Below, piece by piece: positions 6,302 through 13,037 of a stretch of 19,603 nucleotides of DNA. Each line of letters begins with the position of its first letter. Position 1 is the stretch's first letter. The translations under genes were made by a program, and so were the position numbers. The stretch lies in the NCBI GenBank assembly GCA_020025635.1, contig JAHHRU010000020.1, positions 1-19,603 on the forward strand, in the 5' to 3' direction. A model generated the notes under the pieces. It was not told the origin of the DNA and did no database searches. It saw only the letters and a program-made list of their open reading frames with translations. This DNA comes from Allofournierella sp. (GTDB taxonomy: Bacteria; Bacillota; Clostridia; Oscillospirales; Ruminococcaceae).

Positions 6302-7798
6302 ATGAGCACAAAATACATCCTGTCGCTGGATCAGGGCACAACGTCCAGCCGTGCCATCCTGTTCGATCAGGATCAGAACATCGTGGAGATGACCCAGCGT
6401 GAATTCACCCAGATCTATCCCCGTGAGGGCTGGGTGGAGCATGACCCCATGGAGATCTGGTCCAGCCAGTACGGCGTGATGATGGAAGTGGTGGCAAAAA
6501 GCGGCGTAAAGGCCGAAGAGATCATTGCCATCGGCATTACCAACCAGCGTGAAACCACCATTGTGTGGGACAAGGAGACCGGCCGGCCCATCTACAATGC
6601 CATTGTGTGGCAGTGCCGGCGCACGGCCCCCATCATTGATGAGCTGCTGGCAAAGGGCTATGGCGATTTGATCCGTAAAAAAACCGGCCTTGTGCCGGAT
6701 GCCTATTTCTCCGGTTCCAAGATCAAGTGGATCCTGGACCAGGTGCCCGGCGCCCGACAGCGTGCCGAAAAGGGCGAGCTGCTGTTCGGCACCGTGGATA
6801 CCTGGCTGACCTGGAAGCTCACCGGCGGCGCGGCCCATGTGACCGACCGCACCAACGCCAGCCGCACCATGCTTTACAACCTGGACACGCTGGATTGGGA
6901 CGATGAGCTGCTGCAGATGCTGGACATTCCCCGCGCCATGCTGCCCCAGGTGAAGAGCTCCAGCGAAATTTACGGCTGGGCCAGCGTGGGCGGCGTTCAG
7001 GTGCCGGTGGCCGGCATTGCCGGCGACCAGCAGGCCGCCCTGTTTGGCCAGGGCTGTTTTGAAGCCGGTCAGGCAAAAAACACCTACGGCACCGGATGCT
7101 TTTTGCTGATGAACACCGGCGAAAAGCGCCACAGCAGCCAGAACGGCCTGATCACCACCATGGCCGCCACCATCAAGGGCCAGCCGGTCCAGTATGCTTT
7201 GGAGGGCAGCGTGTTTGTGGGCGGTGCGGTGATCCAGTGGCTGCGGGACGAAATGCGTTTCTTCAACGAAAGCCGGGATGCGGAGTATTACGCCCAGAAG
7301 GTGGAGGACACCGGCGGCGTTTATCTGGTGCCGGCCTTTACCGGCCTTGGCGCACCCTACTGGGATATGTATGCCCGGGGCTGCATCGTGGGCCTTACCC
7401 GCGGCACCCGCCGGGAACACATCATCCGTGCGGCGCAGGAGTCCATCGCCTATCAGTCCGCCGATCTGGTGGAGGCAATGGAGAAGGACACCGGCCTGCC
7501 CATCCGGGAGCTGCGGGTGGACGGCGGCGCATCCCGTGACCGCTTCCTGATGCAGTTCCAGGCCGACATCCTGCAAAAGCAGGCACGGCGGCCCATGATC
7601 CGGGAGACTACTGCCCTGGGTGCCGCCTATCTTGCGGGCCTTGCTGTGGGCGTTTGGAAGGATACCGAGGAAATTGGCCATCTTTGGAGCTGTGACGTGA
7701 CCTTTGAGCCCAAGATGGAAAAGGAAAAACGGGACGATCTGCTGAAACACTGGCACAAGGCCGTTGGCCGCAGCCGGGACTGGGTGGATCACAACTGA
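6302..7798 (+). CDS. glpK: Glycerol kinase
   Basis: The 498-residue protein is full length for GlpK. FGGY-family landmarks are DQGTTSSRA (10-18), TNQRETT (80-86), RTNASRTM, the catalytic aspartate D241 in AGDQQAALFGQ, TYGTGCFLLMNTG and LRVDGGASRDRFLMQFQADIL. It phosphorylates cytosolic glycerol with ATP to glycerol-3-phosphate, the substrate of the dehydrogenase encoded just upstream and the effector of GlpP. I chose ATG 6302 because AAAAGGAG sits nine bases before it; a longer in-frame start at 6239 lies inside the preceding gene. The segment 220-236 (SSEIYGWASVGGVQVPV) lacks the histidine that HPr phosphorylates in enterococcal and bacillar GlpK. No glycerol facilitator gene is in the operon. 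Confidence 0.97.
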   Translation: MSTKYILSLDQGTTSSRAILFDQDQNIVEMTQREFTQIYPREGWVEHDPMEIWSSQYGVMMEVVAKSGVKAEEIIAIGITNQRETTIVWDKETGRPIYNAIVWQCRRTAPIIDELLAKGYGDLIRKKTGLVPDAYFSGSKIKWILDQVPGARQRAEKGELLFGTVDTWLTWKLTGGAAHVTDRTNASRTMLYNLDTLDWDDELLQMLDIPRAMLPQVKSSSEIYGWASVGGVQVPVAGIAGDQQAALFGQGCFEAGQAKNTYGTGCFLLMNTGEKRHSSQNGLITTMAATIKGQPVQYALEGSVFVGGAVIQWLRDEMRFFNESRDAEYYAQKVEDTGGVYLVPAFTGLGAPYWDMYARGCIVGLTRGTRREHIIRAAQESIAYQSADLVEAMEKDTGLPIRELRVDGGASRDRFLMQFQADILQKQARRPMIRETTALGAAYLAGLAVGVWKDTEEIGHLWSCDVTFEPKMEKEKRDDLLKHWHKAVGRSRDWVDHN

Positions 7799-7802
7799 AA
7801 AC

Positions 7803-7848
7803 AAAAAACGGGCCGCTCTTTTCAGGGAGCGGCCCGGTTTCTATTTTG
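7803..7848. terminator. Bidirectional terminator between glpK and hisS
   Basis: CGGGCCGCTC (7809-7818) pairs perfectly with GAGCGGCCCG (7827-7836). AAAAAA precedes it and TTTCTATTTT follows, so it can serve glpK on the plus strand and hisS on the minus strand. Confidence 0.85.
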
Positions 7849-7892
7849 TGTGTATGGAACCGGCCTTCTTGACTGGAAAACCGGCTTTAAAA

Positions 7893-9125
7893 TCAGAACA
7901 GCTTCAATTCGTCCTTATCGGTAAAGGCACAGCCGATGAAGCCCTGCTCCTGCAGCTGACCGTACTGCTTGCCGGCTTTTTTGGCCATGGGCAGAATGGT
8001 AACGGTGTATTCCTCCCGCAGGTCGGCGGCTTTTTTCAGCACCTGGGCAAAGTCCTGGTCGGCCTTGTAAAGCAGGGCCAGCTTCTTTTTCTGGTCGGGG
8101 GCGGTGAAATGGCGGTCGGCCAAAATGGCACAGATGCGCTCAAAGCCAATGGAGAAGCCAACGGCCGGCACCTGCTGGCCAATGAATTTGCCAACCATGT
8201 TGTCATACCGTCCGCCGCCGGCAATGGCGCCGGAGAAGCCGGGGCAGGTGACCTCGAACACCATGCCGGTGTAGTAGCCCTGGCCGCGGACCAGGCTGGG
8301 GCAGTAGGCGACTTTATAGCTGCCGGCTGCAATGGCTTCCACCGTGGCAAGCACCCGCTTGAGCTCTTCGCCGAAGGTCTTGTCCTCGCAGTAGGCAGTG
8401 ACACTGTCGATGTCGGCACGGCCGGCGGCCAAAAACTCTTCCAGGGCCTTCACGGCAGCTTCGGGGCATTCCTTTTCACGCAGTTCACCGGCAACGCCTT
8501 CCACACCGATCTTGTCCAGCTTGTCAAAGCTGATGCACACACTGTCCAGCGTTTCAGGGGCAAAGCCCATGCCGGCCAGCATGCCGCGCAGCAGGCGGCG
8601 GTCGTTGATGTTCACGGTGAAATCATCAAAGCCAACACCCATCAGTGCACGGGCGGTCACGTCGATCAGCTCGATCTCGGCATTGCTGGATGCATCGCCC
8701 AGAATGTCGATGTCACACTGCACGAATTCACGCATGCGGCCCTTCTGGGGGCGCTCGGCACGGAACACCCGGTCAGTCTGGATCACTTTAAAGGGGCTGG
8801 GCAGCTGTTCCCGGTTGGCGGCGTAATAGCGGGAAAGGGGCAGGGTCAGGTCATAGCGCAGACCCATATCAGAAAGCTGGGCCTCTTCGCCGCTGGCCAG
8901 AGCCTTTGCCAGCTTGTCGCCCCGCTTGAGCACCTTGAAAATAAGGTTCAGGTTGTCGCCGCCATCGCTCTTGTCCAGATTTTCCATATCCTCCAGGAGA
9001 GGGGTGGAGATGCGCTCGAAGCCGCTGGCACGGTAGGTGGCCAGGATGCGGCCCTGTACATAATCCCGCAGCTGCTGTTCAGCGGGCAGATAGTCTTTCA
9101 TACCCTTTAAGGGGGTCGTTTTCAT
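7893..9125 (-). CDS. hisS: Histidyl-tRNA synthetase
   Basis: The 410-residue class II synthetase attaches histidine to tRNA(His). Motif 2 appears as QTDRVFRAERPQKGRMREF, the histidine-specific loop as RGQGYYTGMVFEV, and motif 3 as AVGFSIGFERI. The N-terminal KGMKDYLPAEQQLR and a short C-terminal anticodon-binding domain complete it. I chose ATG 9123-9125, with GGAGGAAA a few bases upstream; the longer in-frame start at 9179 would begin in the promoter. No T-box is visible in the short leader. It is a single gene, convergent with glpK and divergent from the MFS gene. Confidence 0.96.
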   Translation of the reverse strand: MKTTPLKGMKDYLPAEQQLRDYVQGRILATYRASGFERISTPLLEDMENLDKSDGGDNLNLIFKVLKRGDKLAKALASGEEAQLSDMGLRYDLTLPLSRYYAANREQLPSPFKVIQTDRVFRAERPQKGRMREFVQCDIDILGDASSNAEIELIDVTARALMGVGFDDFTVNINDRRLLRGMLAGMGFAPETLDSVCISFDKLDKIGVEGVAGELREKECPEAAVKALEEFLAAGRADIDSVTAYCEDKTFGEELKRVLATVEAIAAGSYKVAYCPSLVRGQGYYTGMVFEVTCPGFSGAIAGGGRYDNMVGKFIGQQVPAVGFSIGFERICAILADRHFTAPDQKKKLALLYKADQDFAQVLKKAADLREEYTVTILPMAKKAGKQYGQLQEQGFIGCAFTDKDELKLF

Positions 9126-9178
9126 AATGGATTTCCTCCCATCGAAGATGTGCCCTGAAAAAGGCTTATAATAGAACA

Positions 9179-9208
9179 ATTATAGTCCTCGGGCGGCGAA
9201 TTTGTCAA
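9179..9208 (-). promoter_or_regulatory. Sigma-A promoter of hisS
   Basis: On the minus strand TTGACA (9203-9208), an 18-base spacer and TATAAT (9179-9184). The untranslated leader would be about 45-50 bases, too short for a T-box. Confidence 0.75.
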
Positions 9209-9257
9209 TAAAAGCGGGCCATACTAGACAAAGCATTGAAAAGGGAGGAAAGATGCT

Positions 9258-10433
9258 TTGAAAAAGGAGCAGAAAAAGGGTGCGGCAGCGATTTTGGCGG
9301 CGGGTGCGGCCATCCAGCTGCTGACGGGTTTTCCTTCGGCGTGGGGCGCATTCCGGCAGCCGGTGATGGAGGAATTCCGGCTGGATGGGGCAGCTGCGGC
9401 GTTTGCCGCCAACGGCATTGTGGCGGCCTACGGGCTGGGCTGCGTGATGGGGGGATTTTTGCAGGACAAAAAAGGCCCGAAGGCGGCCGGCATCTGCGGA
9501 ACGCTTCTTCTTTGCGGCGGGCTTTTGACGGCCGGCCTTTTGCCGGGAGAAAATGCCGGGCTGTTTTATCTTGCATTCAGCCTGCCGGTGGGGCTGGGGT
9601 GTGCGTTTTTGTATCCGCCGGTGCTGGGCTGTGTGCAGAAATGGTATGCAAACCGCAAGGGCTTTGCCACCGGTGTGGTGAGCTGCGGGGTAGGGCTTTC
9701 GGGGCTGGTGCTCACCCTGCTGGTGCAGTTCACCACCCGGCGCTGGGGGCTGCGGGTCTGCTTTTTTGTGCTGGCCGGCCTTTTGCTGCCCCTGTGCGGC
9801 GGCGGGAGCCTTTTGCTGCGGGACCCGCCCAAAAAGAAAGCCGCAGCAGCGCCCGGGGGGCTTGGGCCCCGGCAGATGCTCAGGACCCGGACCTTTTGGC
9901 TTGCGTTTTTGAGCCTTGCGCTGGCCGCACCCTCGGTGCTGCTGTTCGGGCCTTCCATTCCTCAAATTGCACAGGAGCGGGGCCTTGCCGAAAAGGCGGC
10001 AGTCTGGCTGGCGGCTTTGGGCTCTGCCGGGGGTGCCGCCGGCCGGCTTTTCATGCCGATGCTGGGTGAGAAGGCGGGCCTGCGCAAAACGGCGCTGGGC
10101 CTGCTCTTTGCTTTGACGGGGCTTTCGGTGCTGTTTGCTTTTGGCGGCGGCTGGTGGGTCGCTGCGGTGTATCTGGCACTTTGCTTTTGCTACGGCGGGC
10201 AGATCGCAGTGATGCCGGCCCTTTGCACAAGACTGTTCGGCCTTGCGCACACCGGGCTCAACTATGGCTTCCTTGCACTGGGAACCAGCCTTGGCAGCCT
10301 TGGGTTCCCGCTTCTTGCGAAAAGCCTTGGGCTTTCAGGAGGGCGGCATTTTCTGGCGGCCGGGGCGGCATTGGGGGCGTTTTGTGCGATGCTCCTTTTG
10401 AAGGACCGGCTGTTCAACGCCCAAAAAACATGA
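9258..10433 (+). CDS. MFS transporter, oxalate/formate antiporter (OFA)-like
   Basis: A 391-residue, twelve-helix permease. Between helices 2 and 3 it has the MFS motif GGFLQDKKGPK. The stretch YPPVLGCVQKWYANRKGFATGVV matches the conserved block of OFA-type transporters, which exchange small carboxylates. The start is TTG at 9258, with GGGAGGAA seven bases upstream; the nearby ATG at 9253 is out of frame and stops after two codons. The gene is divergent from hisS and ends at a bidirectional terminator. The substrate cannot be read from sequence, and no metabolic neighbour gives a hint. Confidence 0.85.
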   Translation: MKKEQKKGAAAILAAGAAIQLLTGFPSAWGAFRQPVMEEFRLDGAAAAFAANGIVAAYGLGCVMGGFLQDKKGPKAAGICGTLLLCGGLLTAGLLPGENAGLFYLAFSLPVGLGCAFLYPPVLGCVQKWYANRKGFATGVVSCGVGLSGLVLTLLVQFTTRRWGLRVCFFVLAGLLLPLCGGGSLLLRDPPKKKAAAAPGGLGPRQMLRTRTFWLAFLSLALAAPSVLLFGPSIPQIAQERGLAEKAAVWLAALGSAGGAAGRLFMPMLGEKAGLRKTALGLLFALTGLSVLFAFGGGWWVAAVYLALCFCYGGQIAVMPALCTRLFGLAHTGLNYGFLALGTSLGSLGFPLLAKSLGLSGGRHFLAAGAALGAFCAMLLLKDRLFNAQKT

Positions 10434-10434
10434 C

Positions 10435-10477
10435 AAAAAGGCGGCGGAGCAGTTGTCTGCTTTCCGCCGCCTTTTTT
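10435..10477. terminator. Bidirectional terminator between the MFS gene and the HPr-like gene
   Basis: AAAAAGGCGGCGGA (10435-10448) pairs with TCCGCCGCCTTTTT (10463-10476), extended by GCAG/CTGC inside. A-run and T-run on the two sides make it active in both directions. Confidence 0.9.
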
Positions 10478-10507
10478 GCTTTATAAGCTTTTCTTTGAAT
10501 GCTGTTT

Positions 10508-10753
10508 TTATTTCTCACCGAACAGGTTGAAACGGAACAGACGAGCCTCGTCCTCCGGATCAGAGCACTCAAACTGAGCTTCAGCGATCTGGCCGCCGGA
10601 GATCAGGGCGGTGAAGCCCAGGATCTGGCACAGCTTGCTGCGCAGGTTCAAACGGTCGCCATCGGGAGTGACCATATAGACATCACCCTTGCAGGAGTTG
10701 ATCAGCTCAGAAAATTCACGAACATCAAAGTCATGCATTTTAATGGGGTCCAT
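10508..10753 (-). CDS. Small HPr-fold-like protein without the active-site histidine
   Basis: An 81-residue soluble protein. The order of elements resembles HPr: DVREFSELINSCKGDVYMVTPDG, then LNLRSKLCQILGF in the place of the conserved serine-46 helix (S39), then a glycine turn (ISGGQI) and a final acidic helix (PEDEARLFRF). The His-15 region of HPr is absent: the only histidine is H7, too early. If the fold is right it cannot act as a PTS phosphocarrier and may be regulatory. The start is supported by GTGAGGAT eight bases upstream. It is monocistronic with its own promoter. The homology is weak, so an unrelated small protein remains possible. Confidence 0.7.
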   Translation of the reverse strand: MDPIKMHDFDVREFSELINSCKGDVYMVTPDGDRLNLRSKLCQILGFTALISGGQIAEAQFECSDPEDEARLFRFNLFGEK

Positions 10754-10779
10754 AATCGTATCCTCACTTTCATTCTATT

Positions 10780-10805
10780 GCACGGCTGTTTTAAAACAGC
10801 TGTGC
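10780..10805. promoter_or_regulatory. 26-base palindrome in the leader of the HPr-like gene
   Basis: GCTGTTTTAAAACAGC is a perfect 16-base palindrome at its core, extended to 26 bases by GCACG/TGTGC with one mismatch (G-U in RNA). It is 27 bases before the start codon. It could be a protein operator or an mRNA hairpin; there is no T-run on the minus strand, so it is not a terminator. Confidence 0.5.
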
Positions 10806-10885
10806 TCAGTCATTACCAAACGGTAAATCCGGTGTATTCGGAAGCCTCGAAAAGCAGGCTGCTTTATGCGACTTCCACTGCTGTT

Positions 10886-10914
10886 AATATAACACACACA
10901 ATGTAAGAACGCAA
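10886..10914 (-). promoter_or_regulatory. Promoter of the HPr-like gene (extended -10)
   Basis: On the minus strand TTGCGT (10909-10914), a 17-base spacer and TATATT (10886-10891), preceded by TGT as in extended -10 promoters. It gives a leader of about 125 bases. Confidence 0.6.
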
Positions 10915-10948
10915 CAAGTATTTTGGAAAACGGCTGGTAATATTGACG

Positions 10949-10969
10949 GACAATTTGGCACGAATTGTC
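10949..10969. promoter_or_regulatory. Palindrome GACAATT-N7-AATTGTC between two divergent promoters
   Basis: A perfect 7-base inverted repeat with 7-base spacer lies 35 bases upstream of the HPr-like -35 box and about 60 bases upstream of the NifU-like gene's -35 box. The position suits a regulator of either or both genes. No family is recognised from the sequence. Confidence 0.4.
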
Positions 10970-11029
10970 ACAAGAGGCACCGGAGTGTACACGGATGCAA
11001 ATTTTAAGGCGGAATGAGCGCAAAGACCC

Positions 11030-11058
11030 TTGCAAAAAAGCGGTTGTTTTTCTATAAT
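11030..11058 (+). promoter_or_regulatory. Sigma-A promoter of the NifU-like / GGGtGRT operon
   Basis: TTGCAA (11030-11035), a 17-base spacer and a perfect TATAAT (11053-11058), about 70 bases upstream of the start codon. Confidence 0.75.
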
Positions 11059-11127
11059 AAAAGAAGTGGCTAGTTGTGTATCATTTCACAATGCCCAAAG
11101 AAAAGAAGTGTAAAGGAGAGTACAATC

Positions 11128-11820
11128 ATGACCTATTCTCATGAAGTAGAGCGTATGTGTCCTCTGACCAAGGGTCCGCACCACGGTCCCGCCCCCATTC
11201 CTGAAGAGGGTGCATGGGTCAAGGCATACGAAATCAAAGACATTTCCGGCCTGACTCACGGCATTGGCTGGTGCGCTCCCCAGCAGGGCACCTGCAAGCT
11301 GACCCTGAACATCAAGAACGGCGTTATCGAGGAAGCCCTGGTCGAGACCATCGGCTGCTCCGGTATGACCCACTCCGCTGCTATGGCCGGCGAGATCCTG
11401 CCCGGCAAGACCATCCTGGAAGCTCTGAACACCGACCTGGTGTGCGATGCCATCAACGTGGCTATGCGTGAGCTGTTCCTGCAGATTGTTTATGGCCGCA
11501 GCCAGACCGCTTTCTCTGAGGGCGGCCTGCCCGTCGGCGCAGGTCTGGAAGACCTGGGCAAGGGCCTGCGCAGCATGACCGGCACCATCTTCTCCACCAA
11601 GGCAAAGGGTGTCCGTTACCTGGAGCTCACCGAGGGCTACATCACCAAGATGGCTCTGGATGAGAACAACGAGGTCACCGGCTACCAGTTCGTCCGCCTG
11701 GGCAAGATGCTGGAAGCCATCCGTCACGGTGAGGATGTTCAGAAGGCCTATGAGGCCAACGTGGGCACCTACGGCCGCTTCGACGGTGCTGTTAAGTACA
11801 TCGACCCGCGTGAAGAGTAA
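11128..11820 (+). CDS. NifU-like iron-sulfur scaffold domain protein, partner of GGGtGRT protein
   Basis: A 230-residue protein. Residues 45-110 follow the NifU/IscU pattern: C49 and C56 (GWCAPQQGTCKLTLNIKNG), VIEEALVETIGC with C77, a GKTILEAL helix start, and C106 in the place of the third ligand. NifU-type proteins assemble and hand on [2Fe-2S] clusters. The N-terminus also has C11 and histidines, and the C-terminal third (GVRYLELTEGYITKMALDENNEVTGYQFV) is outside the usual domain. ATG 11128 has AAAGGAG nine bases upstream. The next gene starts 18 bases later. The uniform, preferred codons (CTG, GCT, CGC, ACC) suggest high expression. Its client is unknown. Confidence 0.82.
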   Translation: MTYSHEVERMCPLTKGPHHGPAPIPEEGAWVKAYEIKDISGLTHGIGWCAPQQGTCKLTLNIKNGVIEEALVETIGCSGMTHSAAMAGEILPGKTILEALNTDLVCDAINVAMRELFLQIVYGRSQTAFSEGGLPVGAGLEDLGKGLRSMTGTIFSTKAKGVRYLELTEGYITKMALDENNEVTGYQFVRLGKMLEAIRHGEDVQKAYEANVGTYGRFDGAVKYIDPREE

Positions 11821-11838
11821 GAGAGGAGGAGTAAACTA

Positions 11839-12834
11839 ATGGCTACTTTTGAATCTATGGACCGCCGCATGCCCAAAATCGAGGCATGCCTGGCCGCTAA
11901 CGGCCTGGAATCCCTGGACGCATGCCGTGACATGCTCCTCGCTAAGGGCATCGACTGCGACAAGATCGTTCGCGGCGTGCAGCCCATCTGCTTCGAGAAC
12001 GCTATCTGGGCTTACACCCTGGGCACTGCCATCGCTGTGAAGCGCGGCCTGAAGGACGCTGCTGAGTGCGCTGCTGCCATCGGCGAAGGCCTGGAAGCTT
12101 TCACCATCCCCGGCTCTGTTGCTGAACAGCGCAAGGTTGGCCTGGGCCACGGCAATCTGGGCAAGATGCTGCTGAGCGAAGAGACCAAGTGCTTCGCTTT
12201 CCTGGCTGGCCACGAGAGCTTTGCTGCTGCTGAGGGTGCCATCGGCATTGCCCGCACCGCAAACAAGGCCCGCAAGACCCCCCTGCGCGTTATCCTGAAC
12301 GGCCTGGGCAAGGATGCTGCTTACATCATCAGCCGCATCAACGGCTTCACCTATGTGGAGACCGATTACGACTTCAAGACCGGCGATCTGAAGATCGTTC
12401 GTGAGAAGGCTTTCTCCGAGGGCGACCGCGCTGCTGTTCGCTGCTACGGCGCAAACGACGTGCAGGAAGGCGTTGCCATCATGAAGCACGAGGCTGTTGA
12501 AGTTTCCATCACCGGCAACTCCACCAACCCCACCCGCTTCCAGCACCCCGTAGCCGGCACTTACAAGAAGTGGGCTATGGAGAACGGCAAGAAGTACTTC
12601 TCCGTTGCTTCCGGCGGCGGCACCGGCCGTACCCTGCATCCCGATAACGTGGCAGCAGGTCCTGCTAGCTACGGCATGACCGACACCATGGGCCGTATGC
12701 ACGGCGACGCTCAGTTCGCTGGCTCCAGCTCTGTGCCTGCTCACGTTGAGATGATGGGCCTGATCGGCGCCGGCAACAACCCCATGGTCGGCATGACCGT
12801 GGCTTGCGCTGTTGCTGCCAGCCAGGCAGAATAA
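11839..12834 (+). CDS. GGGtGRT family protein
   Basis: The 331-residue protein carries the signature GGGTGRT at residues 259-265 (SVASGGGTGRTLHPDNVAAG), which names this family of unknown function. Other striking blocks are GLGHGNLGKMLLSEETKCFAF (101-121), RTANKARKTPLRVILNGLGK and the glycine-rich C-terminus HVEMMGLIGAGNNPMVGMTVA. The family usually sits next to a NifU-like scaffold gene, as here, so the pair probably works together, perhaps around an iron-sulfur cofactor (inference). AGGAGGAG lies before the ATG. Codon bias is strong, as in ribosomal protein genes. No signal peptide or membrane segment is present. Confidence 0.92.
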   Translation: MATFESMDRRMPKIEACLAANGLESLDACRDMLLAKGIDCDKIVRGVQPICFENAIWAYTLGTAIAVKRGLKDAAECAAAIGEGLEAFTIPGSVAEQRKVGLGHGNLGKMLLSEETKCFAFLAGHESFAAAEGAIGIARTANKARKTPLRVILNGLGKDAAYIISRINGFTYVETDYDFKTGDLKIVREKAFSEGDRAAVRCYGANDVQEGVAIMKHEAVEVSITGNSTNPTRFQHPVAGTYKKWAMENGKKYFSVASGGGTGRTLHPDNVAAGPASYGMTDTMGRMHGDAQFAGSSSVPAHVEMMGLIGAGNNPMVGMTVACAVAASQAE

Positions 12835-12863
12835 GATCTCGGTCTTTTCTGAATAGCTTTTTG

Positions 12864-12896
12864 AAAGGGACACTCCGTTTTGGAGTGTCCTTTTTT
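12864..12896 (+). terminator. Terminator of the NifU-like / GGGtGRT operon
   Basis: GGACACTCC (12868-12876) pairs with GGAGTGTCC (12882-12890) around GTTTT, followed by six T residues. Confidence 0.92.
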
Positions 12897-12935
12897 GCAC
12901 AAAGAGCCCCCTTACCAAGCGAGCGGTTTTTACAC

Positions 12936-12977
12936 AAAAAAGCAGACACCCGCACTTTTGCGGGTGTCTGCTTTTTT
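12936..12977. terminator. Terminator downstream of carB (symmetrical)
   Basis: GCAGACACCCGC (12942-12953) pairs perfectly with GCGGGTGTCTGC (12960-12971), with AAAAAA before and TTTTTT after. It serves carAB on the minus strand and backs up the preceding plus-strand terminator. Confidence 0.92.
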
Positions 12978-13037
12978 ATTACGGGTTCAGCTGTTTTACA
13001 TCGCTTTTTGATTTAGAAAGCTTTGCTTTCAACAAAA

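Noticed and set aside
6131..7804. A 557-codon minus-strand open frame opposite glpK
   Set aside because: Antisense shadow of glpK, with no motif or start signal. The frame at 7764-9110 opposite hisS was rejected for the same reason.
9126..9184. T-box riboswitch upstream of hisS
   Set aside because: The promoter leaves only about 50 leader bases, and no T-box consensus or terminator is present.
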